Assembly: GCA_016342355.1 (NCBI GenBank)
Contig: JAEINP010000023.1
Location: 1 to 64,000 of the forward strand
DNA length: 64,000 bases
Source of the DNA: Desulfatibacillum sp.
GTDB taxonomy: Bacteria > Desulfobacterota > Desulfobacteria > Desulfobacterales > Desulfatibacillaceae
Direction: 5' to 3'
The position numbers and the translations under genes were made by a program. Below the pieces are notes generated by a model. That model searched no databases and had not been told where the DNA came from. It saw only the letters and a list, made by a program, of their open reading frames with translations. Within the stretch, counting starts at the first letter, position 1, and each line of letters opens with the position of its first letter. Below are positions 8,852-18,373 of the stretch, one piece after another.

Positions 8852-9154
8852 GCGCACCTCATCATTAAAAAGTATGGGAATGGTTTGGAAGCCCGATCCC
8901 TGTTCCTGTGAGACCTGGAAGGATCAGGCGGCATTTTTCAACGCGTAGAATTGCTGTTTTGATTCTGAACACATGCAGCGGAAGCCGTATCGGGGGAGAC
9001 AACTATCCTGTATCGGATAGAATGAATTGGAGCAAAATCCCTTTTTGGGGACAGATTCCATTGTAAAACGAAAAACAAGCCACCCTCGGCTTTTTGATGC
9101 ATGCTTCCGGTTTGGCCATAAACAAGGCCTTGCATTGGACCATCCGGATGGTTC
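8852..9154. other. Intergenic, 303 bp
   Basis: No gene seen. It holds the likely promoter of the minus-strand helical-repeat gene, a 12-bp palindrome CCATCCGGATGG near 9140-9151, and a small hairpin next to T-runs at 9068-9095. Confidence 0.5.
9068..9095 (-). terminator. Possible weak terminator after the cNMP-kinase gene
   Basis: On the minus strand AAGCC/GGCTT (9092-9077) forms a 5-bp stem with a 6-nt loop, followed by GTTTTTCGTTTT. The short stem keeps confidence low. Confidence 0.35.
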
Positions 9155-10453
9155 TTAAACTATGGCTTCCAGAGACGCCTTGGGATCAAAAGTGCTCCGG
9201 GACAGGCGATTGACCAGGGTCAGTGCAAATCTTTTGAAGAAAAGGAGCTGGATTTTGGTAGGCGCCCGGTCCAGTAAGGCGCCGTTGATTTTCATAAGAA
9301 TGCAGTCTCCATCTGCAATGACGGTGGCGCTGCGGGGTTGTCCGCCAATGTAGGCCATTTCGCCAAAGCACTCCCCAATCCCGATGGTCGCCACCTTTTT
9401 GCCGTTCCTGATCACCACGGTGGCTCCGGAAAGTACAATATAAAAGCTGTCGTCAATTTCTCCTTCCTCCAAAATGCATTCCTCGGCCTTGGCCTGAACC
9501 ATTTCACTGGCGCCCATCAGTTCCTTGATATGGTTTTTGGAAAACTCGGAGAAAAAAGAAACATTGCCCACATAGTCAATAACATCATTGTTGCGTGCCA
9601 GTTTGGCGGGAGCGCTCATTCCCCGGAGGGCAACCTTGAGTTCAAAGGCAAAATCCTCGCATGATGCATACCGGTGCAATTTGTCCTTTGCAAGGGCCTT
9701 GCGGACTATTTGTTCCAGGATGGGCGGAATATCCGGGTTGATGGTTCTTATTCCGGGGGGTTCTTCGTTGATGACCTTGTACATGATGGAAAAATAGCTA
9801 TCTCCGTCAAAGGCCTTTTGTCCGGTAAGGAGTTCATAAAGAACGCAGCCTATGGCGTAGATATCGCTTTGGGGGCTGCATTTTTCGTCTTTAAGCTGCT
9901 CCGGGGACATGTAACCGGGGGTTCCGCATTGTTCCATGGGCACGGTTTTTTCCGTAACAACAGAAATGCCAAAATCCGTCAGCTTTGGGGTCAGGCCGCC
10001 CTCCAGTATTATGTTGGAAGGCTTGATATCCCGGTGGACAATGCCTCTTTCATGGGCATAGGCCACGGCCCGAATAACCTTGTACATGGTTTCCACGGCG
10101 TTGGGCAAAGGCATGCGCTTGTCCCTGGTGCAAAATTGGGAAAGCTGGGGGCCTTCGATGTATTCCATGGCGATGTAGCAATAGTCCCTGGCCAGGCCGG
10201 CGTCATAGACAGCTACAATATTGGGGTGTGTCAGTCGGCCCGTGGACTGGATTTCCTTGAAGAATTTATCGCTGACGCCAGCAGAGGCCAGGGGGGCGAC
10301 TTTAAGGGCGACCAGTCTCTTGATATAGGGGTCTCTCCCCAAAAAAACCAGTCCTGAACTGCCCTGCCCAAGTTTGCGGACGATTTCATACCGTCCTACT
10401 TTGGTGAGGTCCGACAATGCAAGGAGACGTTCTTCCGTGGTAATGGTAGACAT
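9155..10453 (-). CDS. Ser/Thr protein kinase with C-terminal cyclic-nucleotide-binding domain
   Basis: The N-terminal Hanks-type kinase domain (~20-285) shows the Gly-rich loop LGQGSSGLVFLG, the VAIK-type Lys in ALKV, catalytic HRDIKPSN, DFG and the activation-loop GTPGYMSPEQ. The C-terminal ~120 residues form a cNMP/CRP-type beta-roll (ILEEGEIDDSFYIVLSGATVV, then FGEMAYIGGQPRSATV, with Arg in the phosphate-binding cassette). No membrane segment is seen. ATG 10453 is chosen; a GTG at 10501 in frame is possible, as neither has a clear ribosome site. It is the last kinase of a block also coding for an FHA protein and a PP2C phosphatase. Cyclic-nucleotide control is likely by family; the ligand is not known. 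Confidence 0.9.
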   Translation of the reverse strand: MSTITTEERLLALSDLTKVGRYEIVRKLGQGSSGLVFLGRDPYIKRLVALKVAPLASAGVSDKFFKEIQSTGRLTHPNIVAVYDAGLARDYCYIAMEYIEGPQLSQFCTRDKRMPLPNAVETMYKVIRAVAYAHERGIVHRDIKPSNIILEGGLTPKLTDFGISVVTEKTVPMEQCGTPGYMSPEQLKDEKCSPQSDIYAIGCVLYELLTGQKAFDGDSYFSIMYKVINEEPPGIRTINPDIPPILEQIVRKALAKDKLHRYASCEDFAFELKVALRGMSAPAKLARNNDVIDYVGNVSFFSEFSKNHIKELMGASEMVQAKAEECILEEGEIDDSFYIVLSGATVVIRNGKKVATIGIGECFGEMAYIGGQPRSATVIADGDCILMKINGALLDRAPTKIQLLFFKRFALTLVNRLSRSTFDPKASLEAIV

Positions 10454-10567
10454 ATACTGATCCGATATAGTGTGGGGCGCAAGCAAAAGCGCCCGAATCA
10501 CCCATAATGAGCAAGGGCGTTTCGGGCGCAGAATATCAAAAAATAGAAAGGCTTTAACACCGGTCGT

Positions 10568-11281
10568 TTATTTTTTGCTCTTTCCGGCCAGAAACTGCAT
10601 CTTGGCGGAACCAATTTCAATGGTGTCAAAATCATTAAGTTTTACAGTGTCCTTAACGATCTCCCCGTTGACCTTGGGTTTGACCCTCCCCCCCACAAAC
10701 GCGATGAAAAACCCGTTGGGCCTTTGGCTGATGGTGGCGGCAGTTTGTCCCATAAGCAGGCCGCCCACTACAATATCGTTGGTAGCGGCTTTGCCGATTT
10801 TGAACAGTTTTTTGTCCAGAGGCACTTCGCCTTCTCCCCCTGCCAGATAGGATAGCATGGCCGAGCTGGCGCCTTTGGCCGGGGAATCGGACGGGGAGCT
10901 TTTGGCGACCATTTGACGATGATCGCTGGTGTCCATGACCATGGTCTTATCCATGTCTCCGGCTGCCCCCTCGGGAACTTTGGCCGCGCCTTCTTCATCC
11001 GTAAACAGCAAGGTGTGCTTGCCGACGGTCACCACGTCCCCATGCTTGAGCCAGTGTGAGGTAATCATCTGGGAGTTCACAAAGGTATGGTTTTTGCTCT
11101 GAAGGTCCGTCAGCAGGTATCCTTCACCTACAGAATCCAGTTTGGCATGATGCCCGCTGACTGCCAGATTTTCCACCACCACTTGGTTGTCACTCAACCT
11201 CCCGATGGTGAGACTTTGCCCTTTTTTGACGGGATATTCGGCGATGATGTTGTCCTTGAACTTCAACGTCAAAGTCGGCAT
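10568..11281 (-). CDS. FHA-domain protein with two FHA-like modules
   Basis: The product has 237 residues. The first module (about 5-95) has the FHA core: GRLSDNQVVVENLAVSGHHA, then D-L-Q-S-K-N-H-T-F-V-N, the Ser/His/Asn pattern that reads phosphothreonine. A linker rich in Ser and Ala follows, with MDKTMVMDTSD, whose threonine could itself be a kinase target. The second module (about 140-235: FKIGKAATNDIVVGG, then KPKVNGEIVKDTVKLNDFDTIEIG) has the fold pattern but lacks the Ser-x-x-His, so it is probably degenerate. It sits between the PP2C phosphatase and the cNMP kinase. A role as phospho-dependent adaptor of these is inferred. Confidence 0.85.
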   Translation of the reverse strand: MPTLTLKFKDNIIAEYPVKKGQSLTIGRLSDNQVVVENLAVSGHHAKLDSVGEGYLLTDLQSKNHTFVNSQMITSHWLKHGDVVTVGKHTLLFTDEEGAAKVPEGAAGDMDKTMVMDTSDHRQMVAKSSPSDSPAKGASSAMLSYLAGGEGEVPLDKKLFKIGKAATNDIVVGGLLMGQTAATISQRPNGFFIAFVGGRVKPKVNGEIVKDTVKLNDFDTIEIGSAKMQFLAGKSKK

Positions 11282-11365
11282 TTTTATGTACCCTCTTTAT
11301 AATTGTTTATCTGTTGGGGACCATGTCCCCTCTCAGGCAGAGCCTGATACATAATCCCAAGTCTG

Positions 11366-12184
11366 TTATTGCCTCTTGAACAAGCCGGTAAGCATGGACA
11401 GAATACCGCCGCCATGCTTAACCTTTTGGATTTTGAGGACAATGACAGTAATATTATCTTCACCACCCCGGGCGTTAGCCAGGTCCACAAGTTCGGAGCA
11501 GGCTTTGTCGGCCTTGTGGGTTGTGACAATTGCCAGAATTTCCTGTTCGTTGACCTTATTGGTCAGTCCGTCGGAACCAATGACCAGAATATCCCCGGCA
11601 AAGCATTGAATTTCTGAAACCGAGGGTTCCACGTCTGCATGGACTCCCATGGCCCGGGTGAGCATGTGCTCAAACTTGCTGTCCAGTTGGTCGGCCGCTT
11701 CCGGATCAATGGCCCTTTGTTCGTCCATTACGGTATGAGGCACCGAAATGGTCTCAATCTGGGAATCGTGGACAAGGTAGATGGGGCTGTCCCCCACATT
11801 GACTGTCACGAAGGTGTCCGAGGTCAGATAGACCCCGCTCACCGTGGAACCCATGCCACGATACTCTTTTTTTTGGGTGGAAACTTCGTAAACCACCTGG
11901 TTGGCTAAAAAGACGGAGGACAAGAGGCGATTGGCCTCCATGGAATAGGCAGGCTCGTGAATAGCCATGTCTTCCCGGCCATTCCCGGCATTGGCAGCCC
12001 TGCGGATATAGTCGGCCATGGTCTCCACAACCATTCGGCTGGCCACTTCTCCGGCAAGATGTCCCCCCATTCCGTCGGCAACCACATAAAGGCCCAACGA
12101 GTCATCCACAAAAAGGCTGTCTTCGTTGCCTTTGCGCTTTTGGCCCACGTCGGTCATGCCGGCTGATTCCACTACCAAGCTCAT
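11366..12184 (-). CDS. PP2C-type Ser/Thr protein phosphatase (Stp-like)
   Basis: The 272-residue protein is a full PPM/PP2C domain of the bacterial Stp1/PstP type. Metal-binding motifs are RKGNEDSLFV, VADGMGGHLAGE, GSDGLTN and GGEDNITVIVL. No membrane segment is present. It lies downstream of the CHASE2 receptor kinase and upstream of the FHA protein on the same strand, the usual kinase/phosphatase pairing; it should reverse phosphorylation by the two kinases in this block. ATG 12184 has only a weak purine-rich stretch upstream. Confidence 0.92.
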   Translation of the reverse strand: MSLVVESAGMTDVGQKRKGNEDSLFVDDSLGLYVVADGMGGHLAGEVASRMVVETMADYIRRAANAGNGREDMAIHEPAYSMEANRLLSSVFLANQVVYEVSTQKKEYRGMGSTVSGVYLTSDTFVTVNVGDSPIYLVHDSQIETISVPHTVMDEQRAIDPEAADQLDSKFEHMLTRAMGVHADVEPSVSEIQCFAGDILVIGSDGLTNKVNEQEILAIVTTHKADKACSELVDLANARGGEDNITVIVLKIQKVKHGGGILSMLTGLFKRQ

Positions 12185-12314
12185 ATAATGTTTTCCGCCT
12201 TCCCGGGCTGCGCCTGTCCGCGCCAGATATCCCCACCATTATGGATAGGGTACTATACTTGATTTTGTTTGTTTATTCAACAATACTCAGAAAAAAAACA
12301 CGCAATTGAGGCTT

Positions 12315-14879
12315 CTATCCCTCAACATCCTTTTTTTGAGCCGCAATGGCATCTATTTTCTGTCCCAACTGACGTAAATGGGCCGCCATTTGTCCAGCTT
12401 TTTGGTAACGTTTTTCCCTGTCTTTCTCCAGGGCCTTGTTGATAATAGCAGCCAAGGGCTTGGGGATTTTGGGATTGTGCTGCCTGGGGTCAGGATGCGT
12501 CACGTTCATGATCTGGTGCATAAGAGCAGCCACCGACTCACCGTGGAAAGGCAACTTGCCCGTTAACATCTGGTAGGTCATGACTCCTACGGAAAAAATG
12601 TCGGACCGGCCATCCACCCTTTGTCCGGCTATTTGCTCCGGGCTCATGTAGTAGGGCGTGCCCTTGACCACGCCGGTCTGGGTCTGGGAGGTGGCGGTAA
12701 TACGGGCGATGCCAAAGTCCGTAATTTTTACAATACCTTGTTTGAGCAGCATGATATTGGCGGGTTTGATATCCCTATGGACGATCCCCTTGGAGTGGGC
12801 ATAGTCCAGGGCGTCGCAAATATCGGCTATGTATTGGATGACTTTGCGCATGGGCAGGAGTTTGCCTGGCTTGATGTGGTCGTCCAGGTCTCCGCCTTCC
12901 AGAAACTCCATGGCAATGTATGCCAAGTCCTGTTCCTCGCCCGCGTCATAGATGGTCACAATATTGGGATGGGACAGGGTGCCAGCACTTTCCGCTTCCC
13001 GGAAGAACTTTTCCTTCATCTTTGCCGCTTCCTCTTCCTGGAAGTCGTCGGAAAAGCGAACGGTCTTGATGGCTGTGGTGCGGTTGATCCGGGGATCCTT
13101 GCCAAGATAGACAATGCCCATGGCTCCCTTGCCAAGCATTTTGGAAACCTCGTAACGGCCCAAAGTGGGTTTGGTGTCCGAACCCTCTGAAATTAGGGTG
13201 TCTGACACTCCGCCGCCGCCCAAAATGCCCGCGCCAAAAACCATGGTTTCGCTGGCTTGCATGAGCTTGGTTTTGCGTGTGGACACGTCCTTGAATTTTT
13301 GGTCGTGTTCCTCGATGTACTCATACACGCTGGCGGCCTTGTTGAACTGCCTTTTGCGTTCAAAGTCCAGGGCCAGGTTGTACAGGAGGTCCTTAACCTC
13401 TCCATCCACCGGAACCCTGCGGAATTTATCAAAGGCCATGTCCAGCATGCCCTGGTTCTGAAAGGAAAGACCCAGCATGCGGTTGGTTTCGGCCGATTCG
13501 CCCTTGGCCTTTTCCATACCGGTTTCGCTCACAAAGTACTGGATGGTTACGGCCCCGATATAACTGAGTACGAGTTGGACCATGGCGTACATGACCGGCA
13601 TCCATACCCCGTTGGAAACCATCAAGTAAAAACTGCCGCCAGCCAGACCAAAAAGCAGCACCACAAAGATCAGGGCTGCAAACAGGGCCTTTAACCGGGG
13701 CATTAACAGGGCGCTTAAAAGACCGATAATCAGGATAAAGAGCAACTGGGCCGTCCCTGTCCAGGGAGGCTGCTGGATAAAGTCGCTGTTGAGCATGGTC
13801 CATATGGCGTTGGCGGAAAATTCCCCGGGAGTCATGTCGCCGGTGGGGGTGGATAAAAGGTCGGTAATGCCGGGCGCTGTAATGGTGACAATGACTAATT
13901 TGTTCTTGAATATGCCAGGCTTCACCGAGCCATTGAGAACCTCGAAGAAAGAGTACGACTGGAATGCCCCGGGAGGTCCTTTGTAGCTGACCATGATGGA
14001 CCCGTCCGCCATGGTGGGGATTTCCCGGGTTTTGATGCGCAGCCCGTACCCCATGGCGACAAGGGCCTCGTCCTGTCCGGCGCCCAGATACTGCCACAAA
14101 AGGCTTGCCGTATAAGACGGGATGGGCAGGACTTCGTTCACGCCCCCCCCATTGAAATAAAGCACTTCCCGGCGAACCACTCCGTCCGGATCGGGGCTCA
14201 CATTGATGTGGCCAATGCCGATGCAGGCGTAAAGGAACTGGTCCACAGGAAGAATTATTTCGGACGCAGGGCGGGGGACCAGGTTGTCATCAGGAATTTC
14301 CAGGGAAAGGGCCAGAGGGAACAGGACTTCAAGAGGTTCGTCCGGAGGAGGAACTGCGTCGGACATGGAATAATACACGGGCAGGACCACATTGCCGGCC
14401 TCGTCCATGGCCGCCGCCAGGGTGCTGTCAAAGTCCAGGGCAATCCTGGCTTCTTCCATGGCGTTTAGAAATTTTTGAACCCGTTCCTGGTGCTGGGCGT
14501 CTTCCACGTCTCCAAAAGAAACGGAAAACATCTCCTTGAGGGTTTCCAGGATTTCCACGCTATCCGATGTTTGGGCTTCGGACAGAATGATGTTCAAACC
14601 AATGACTTTGGGCGCTCCCCCGCTGATGGTGCGGATGCCTTCGGCAAGCACGGTCCTGGGCCAGGGCCACCGGCCAAGACGTTTGATGGACTCCTCGTCC
14701 ACTTCCACCAAAATCACGTCGCTGGGGGCTTCGAAATCACCGCGTACACTCATGGTGAGGTCATAGAATTTGTTGTCCAAGGCATCAAGGAATTCCACCC
14801 CGAAGGTGTTCAGGGCAAAGAAGACGAGCATGATGAAGAAACCAAGGAATACAGCGGGATATTTTTTGAAGACGCCCAT
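12315..14879 (-). CDS. CHASE2-domain receptor Ser/Thr protein kinase
   Basis: The protein has 854 residues. A membrane helix at about 8-26 is followed by an extracytoplasmic CHASE2 sensor (about 30-350, with VILVEVDEESIKRLGRWPWPR), three closely spaced membrane helices (about 360-430), a helical TPR-like linker (about 455-550), and a C-terminal Hanks-type kinase (about 575-835: LGKGAMGIVYLG, TAIKTV, HRDIKPANIM, DFGIA, GTPYYMSPEQ). ATG 14879 is backed by GGAGGAAT. CHASE2 receptors sense unknown extracellular cues and usually carry cyclase, GGDEF or kinase outputs. It is the first gene of the kinase/phosphatase/FHA block and the only one with a membrane sensor. Confidence 0.92.
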   Translation of the reverse strand: MGVFKKYPAVFLGFFIMLVFFALNTFGVEFLDALDNKFYDLTMSVRGDFEAPSDVILVEVDEESIKRLGRWPWPRTVLAEGIRTISGGAPKVIGLNIILSEAQTSDSVEILETLKEMFSVSFGDVEDAQHQERVQKFLNAMEEARIALDFDSTLAAAMDEAGNVVLPVYYSMSDAVPPPDEPLEVLFPLALSLEIPDDNLVPRPASEIILPVDQFLYACIGIGHINVSPDPDGVVRREVLYFNGGGVNEVLPIPSYTASLLWQYLGAGQDEALVAMGYGLRIKTREIPTMADGSIMVSYKGPPGAFQSYSFFEVLNGSVKPGIFKNKLVIVTITAPGITDLLSTPTGDMTPGEFSANAIWTMLNSDFIQQPPWTGTAQLLFILIIGLLSALLMPRLKALFAALIFVVLLFGLAGGSFYLMVSNGVWMPVMYAMVQLVLSYIGAVTIQYFVSETGMEKAKGESAETNRMLGLSFQNQGMLDMAFDKFRRVPVDGEVKDLLYNLALDFERKRQFNKAASVYEYIEEHDQKFKDVSTRKTKLMQASETMVFGAGILGGGGVSDTLISEGSDTKPTLGRYEVSKMLGKGAMGIVYLGKDPRINRTTAIKTVRFSDDFQEEEAAKMKEKFFREAESAGTLSHPNIVTIYDAGEEQDLAYIAMEFLEGGDLDDHIKPGKLLPMRKVIQYIADICDALDYAHSKGIVHRDIKPANIMLLKQGIVKITDFGIARITATSQTQTGVVKGTPYYMSPEQIAGQRVDGRSDIFSVGVMTYQMLTGKLPFHGESVAALMHQIMNVTHPDPRQHNPKIPKPLAAIINKALEKDREKRYQKAGQMAAHLRQLGQKIDAIAAQKKDVEG

Positions 14880-15185
14880 GTAATAAATTCCTCCGGATTA
14901 TGCGCACAAAAACGGCATGTTGGGCTGGATCGTGTTCCAAATAATGTTCAAATTTTAACCATGGTTGTTTGGCCTGGACGTAAGTATTTAAGTTTACCCT
15001 GAAAAAATGGCATGAGTCAAGTGTTTGAGCGTAAAATACAGGCAAAATCAGGTGAAATCCGTCACGTGCCCTTTCCGGAAAGGGTAAACATCTAAAATAT
15101 CATGCAGTTTTAGAGAGTTGTCATGCCGGGCCGTCAATGGTATATCATCACAATATGTTTTCAGACCAAACCGGAGGGAACAAAA
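14880..15185. promoter_or_regulatory. Divergent promoter region with a perfect 16-bp palindrome
   Basis: This 306-bp region separates the CHASE2 kinase (leftward) from the DUF362 gene (rightward). CCCTTTCCGGAAAGGG at 15069-15084 is a perfect palindrome, about 102 bases before the DUF362 start, and could be an operator. No regulator can be assigned. No gene seen. Confidence 0.45.
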
Positions 15186-16478
15186 ATGGAAAAACCAAGG
15201 GTGATTTTAAGATCCTGCGCTGACTACGACCGGGATCTGATGGATGGCATTATGAAGGAGTCTGTTCAGGATCTGGGCATTCGGTTCCAGGGCAAGGTCT
15301 TCATAAAACCCAATGTGGTGACAGCCAATAAAAAGTATATCCATAATTCATTCACCCATCCCCAACTGGTGGCGTCCATGGCTGCGCTGGCCCGGAAGGA
15401 CGGACCGGAGAGCCTCGTGATCGGGGAGTCCGGGGGATACGGCATTCCCTCCCGTATGTTTTTGAAAGAGGCCGGGTATTTTGAAATGGCCAGGGAGGCC
15501 GGGGTGACCCTGGTGGACCTCAACGAGCACGGGGTGATAAAAACCCCCCTGACCCGGTCCAAATGGCATAAGGAAATCCTGCTTTCCAAATATATTGCCG
15601 AGGCGGATGTAAAAATCTGGATGCCCAAACTGAAGTACCATATTTTTGCTTCCATTACCCATGCCCTTAAACTCAATATCGGTATTCTGGTCCATAAGGA
15701 ACGCATGCTCTACCATGACCACCGCATCCACGAAAAAATTGTGGATCTCCTGGAGCCCGGATATCCGGACCTGGTGGTGGGGGACGCCATTGACATCACC
15801 TACGGTTTTGAATCCGCGCCTTATCCGGTTCGCCTGGGCCTGCTGATTTTTGCAAACAACCCTCTGGCTGCCGACGTGGTGGCCGCCCATATCATGGGTT
15901 ATGATCCCCACGATGTGGTGCACCTGAAAATCGCTGAAGAACGGGGCTACGGTTCCCTGGAACTGGAGGATATCGATATTTCCGGAGACGCGGACCTGGA
16001 AGAACTCAAGGCCCGGCCCAAGGGGAAAAACAGCCTGTTCCAGGTGCTCAACGAACTGGAGACGCCCATTAAGTTTTTTTCCGGGAACGCCTGGGACACA
16101 GGCATGCTTTGCGACGGCGGATGCGAAGGCGCCCTGAAGGGGTGTCTGGGGACCATTGAAAAGCGCAGCCCCGGGAGCCTGCGGAACGCCCGGCCCGGAG
16201 CCATCGTGTGCGGGGTCTACGACGGAGACGTGATCGCGCCTGACGGCCCCGTTTTGTTGATCGGAACCTGCTCCAAGGTCCTGGGAAAACTGGAAGCCAA
16301 AAAGGTTTACCGGGCCAAGGGCTGCCCTATTGGCGCCCGGGACCTCATGATAAAGGTTCCGTGGGTGTTCAAGCTGCCCAGCCCCATGCTGGATCCAAGG
16401 GACGCAGTGATGTTTATCTGGAATTCCCTGGCAAAGGGGTTTTACATCCTGAAAAACAGGTTGTTAGGGAAAGGGTAG
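15186..16478 (+). CDS. DUF362 domain protein
   Basis: The product has 430 residues from ATG 15186, which follows GGAGGGA with good spacing; an upstream in-frame ATG at 15123 adds an unlikely 21 residues. The DUF362 core is clear: IKPNVVTANKKYIHNSFTHP, then VIGESGGYG, PKLKYHIFASITHALKLN and a late DVVAAHIMGYDP. Unlike many DUF362 proteins it has no trailing ferredoxin Cys cluster, although a short Cys-rich piece (CDGGCEGALKGC) is present. DUF362 proteins are common in anaerobes and their chemistry is unclear. A hairpin follows the gene. Confidence 0.8.
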   Translation: MEKPRVILRSCADYDRDLMDGIMKESVQDLGIRFQGKVFIKPNVVTANKKYIHNSFTHPQLVASMAALARKDGPESLVIGESGGYGIPSRMFLKEAGYFEMAREAGVTLVDLNEHGVIKTPLTRSKWHKEILLSKYIAEADVKIWMPKLKYHIFASITHALKLNIGILVHKERMLYHDHRIHEKIVDLLEPGYPDLVVGDAIDITYGFESAPYPVRLGLLIFANNPLAADVVAAHIMGYDPHDVVHLKIAEERGYGSLELEDIDISGDADLEELKARPKGKNSLFQVLNELETPIKFFSGNAWDTGMLCDGGCEGALKGCLGTIEKRSPGSLRNARPGAIVCGVYDGDVIAPDGPVLLIGTCSKVLGKLEAKKVYRAKGCPIGARDLMIKVPWVFKLPSPMLDPRDAVMFIWNSLAKGFYILKNRLLGKG

Positions 16479-16546
16479 GGCGCTTGGCGGACAATACCTT
16501 GGAATAGGGTTCGCCAATCACATGACGCATAATTGATGATTTTTTG

Positions 16547-16584
16547 ACGCCTGCCCCAGGAGAGACCATTCCCGGGACAGGCGT
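16547..16584 (+). terminator. Hairpin between the convergent DUF362 and YcaO genes
   Basis: ACGCCTG (16547-16553) pairs with CAGGCGT (16578-16584), extended by an imperfect inner stem. It is followed on the + strand by TGTTTA, a weak U-tract, and may serve both convergent genes. Confidence 0.4.
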
Positions 16585-16594
16585 TGTTTATGAA

Positions 16595-18316
16595 TCAGCT
16601 TGCCAGACGTTCCAGGTTAGCCCGGGCAAAGTCGATGGATGGATCCAGGGACAAGGCTTGGCGATAGAACCGGATAGCCAGGTCCGTCTCCCCCAGGTCC
16701 CTGTAATTGGAAGCGATATTGGCGTAGTCAATGGCCGAGCCCGGGTCCAGTTCTATGACCCTTTGAAAGCTGGCAATGGCCTCTTCGTGCTTTCCAAGGC
16801 TGAAATAACAAAACCCCTTGAGGTTGTGGCAGTCCGTTCTGTCCGGGTCTTGGGCCTCAGCCATTTTCAGAAGGCTGATGGCTTCCGCATACCGGCCCAT
16901 TTCTTTAAGCGCTATCCCCATATAAACCAGAATGCTGGGCGTATCCTCGGGTTCAGGGTCGAATTCCATGGCCTTTTTAAAGCAGGTCAGGGCGGTTTCG
17001 GGGTCCCCTAAGGCCATGTATTGGACGCCAATGTTGAAAATCAGGTAATACCTGCCGGGCAGGGCGGCATCCATTTTGAGCAGCCATGACATGGCTTCGT
17101 GGGGGGGCTCGTTTTCACAAATGAGTTTGGCTAAAAACAGGCCCACCCGGTTGCGTTTGGCCCTTTCCCGAAATTGGGTTCCGGGGACAATGCTATAAAA
17201 TGCAGGAACGGCCAGGCCGGAATGAGTGGTTTCAATGGCCACCACTTCCAGTCCAAAAACTGACAAGGAGGAAACAAGGCCTTCCACTTCCCGGCGAATA
17301 TTGGAGTTTGAAAGGTCTGGCATATCCTGAATCCTGGTTTCCAGACTGGAATGAATGACATAGTCCACTTCACTCAGGGTTATGGGCTTGGGAAGGCCGC
17401 TGGCCAGGTAATTGGCGTTGGAGTTGAAGTCCCCTCCAAGCTGGGCCACTTCGGTAATGGCGCGGCAGAGCGCTTTTTGGGGATTGGGCGCCGTGCCAGC
17501 GGTCCACACGATTTCGCTGGAACTGCCCATGGTTGCGGGGTCGTAGGCCAAGGCGCCTACTGTGGGAACGCCCATGCCAAGGGTCAGGTCGGAGAGAAAA
17601 AGCTCAATCCCGTTTTTGTCGAATTTATCTATCAATTCCAAGGCCATGGGGTCGGTGATGCTATCCCTGCGGATTAGCGGTGTTGCAATAGACTCCCGGC
17701 TGACCAGGGCGCAAACATGCCGCTCCACCACTTCGCTTATGCCCTGGCACAGGGCTTCTTCCGTGGCGTTTCCTGCGGAGGCGCCGTTGAATTCGTTGAT
17801 GGAAAAAAACCAGTCAAAGGGAACCATCACCTGCTGGCCTGTTGTGAGGTTGGTGCCCGGACACCATCTTTGGGGATAGCGGGAGAACAAGCCCAGGGCC
17901 TTTTCGGCTTCGTTGGAGGTGTCGGACACGGAATGGGCGATGGCAAGGGGCGTCATGGCTCTATCGCGGAGGTTCAACTGCGTGTCCACCACAAAATTGC
18001 CGGGATTGTTTGAAAATGCATAAAGGCTGAAACGTTCGGCCAACTCCATGACCGCGCTGGCTTCGGCCTGGGCTGCTGTGCCGCCCTTGCCCATTTGCTT
18101 CCTGTTTCCCGTAACGACCCGGGCGTCGCTGCCGCACATGCTCATAAAAACAGGTATGTCCAGGCGACCGTTGTCCACGCGGACGGTTTTCTCCAGGATG
18201 TCCAGATCCACCTGAGCCAGCCTTTCACGAAACCGCTCCAGGGTTTTTTCAGGGGTTGTGACCTTGTCCTGGTCCTTATTATCTGTCTTCGTCGCGTCCT
18301 TAAGAATTATTTTTGC
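16595..18316 (-). CDS. YcaO-domain protein with C-terminal TPR repeats
   Basis: This 573-residue protein starts at ATG 18316 (MAKIILKD). The YcaO ATP-binding region is seen in three Glu-bearing segments: GKGGTAAQAEASAVMELAERFS, ATEEALCQGISEVVERHV and KALCRAITEVAQL, the last leading into a strand pair. About residues 400-570 are tetratricopeptide repeats (YLIFNIGVQYMALGDPETAL, YMGIALKEMGRYAEAI, CHNLKGFCYFSLGKHEEAI, YANIASNYRDLGETDLAI). YcaO enzymes activate backbone amides with ATP to make azolines, thioamides or macroamidines; YcaO-TPR forms have no settled substrate. No TfuA gene or precursor peptide is seen. LarE, a sulfur-inserting enzyme, is the next gene upstream, which hints at sulfur chemistry. 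Confidence 0.88.
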   Translation of the reverse strand, partial: AKIILKDATKTDNKDQDKVTTPEKTLERFRERLAQVDLDILEKTVRVDNGRLDIPVFMSMCGSDARVVTGNRKQMGKGGTAAQAEASAVMELAERFSLYAFSNNPGNFVVDTQLNLRDRAMTPLAIAHSVSDTSNEAEKALGLFSRYPQRWCPGTNLTTGQQVMVPFDWFFSINEFNGASAGNATEEALCQGISEVVERHVCALVSRESIATPLIRRDSITDPMALELIDKFDKNGIELFLSDLTLGMGVPTVGALAYDPATMGSSSEIVWTAGTAPNPQKALCRAITEVAQLGGDFNSNANYLASGLPKPITLSEVDYVIHSSLETRIQDMPDLSNSNIRREVEGLVSSLSVFGLEVVAIETTHSGLAVPAFYSIVPGTQFRERAKRNRVGLFLAKLICENEPPHEAMSWLLKMDAALPGRYYLIFNIGVQYMALGDPETALTCFKKAMEFDPEPEDTPSILVYMGIALKEMGRYAEAISLLKMAEAQDPDRTDCHNLKGFCYFSLGKHEEAIASFQRVIELDPGSAIDYANIASNYRDLGETDLAIRFYRQALSLDPSIDFARANLERLAS

Positions 18317-18373
18317 CATAATTTCCAACTTGCAGCGGCAGCCTGGTTCCAAGGTCCCAATAAGGGAGGGGGA

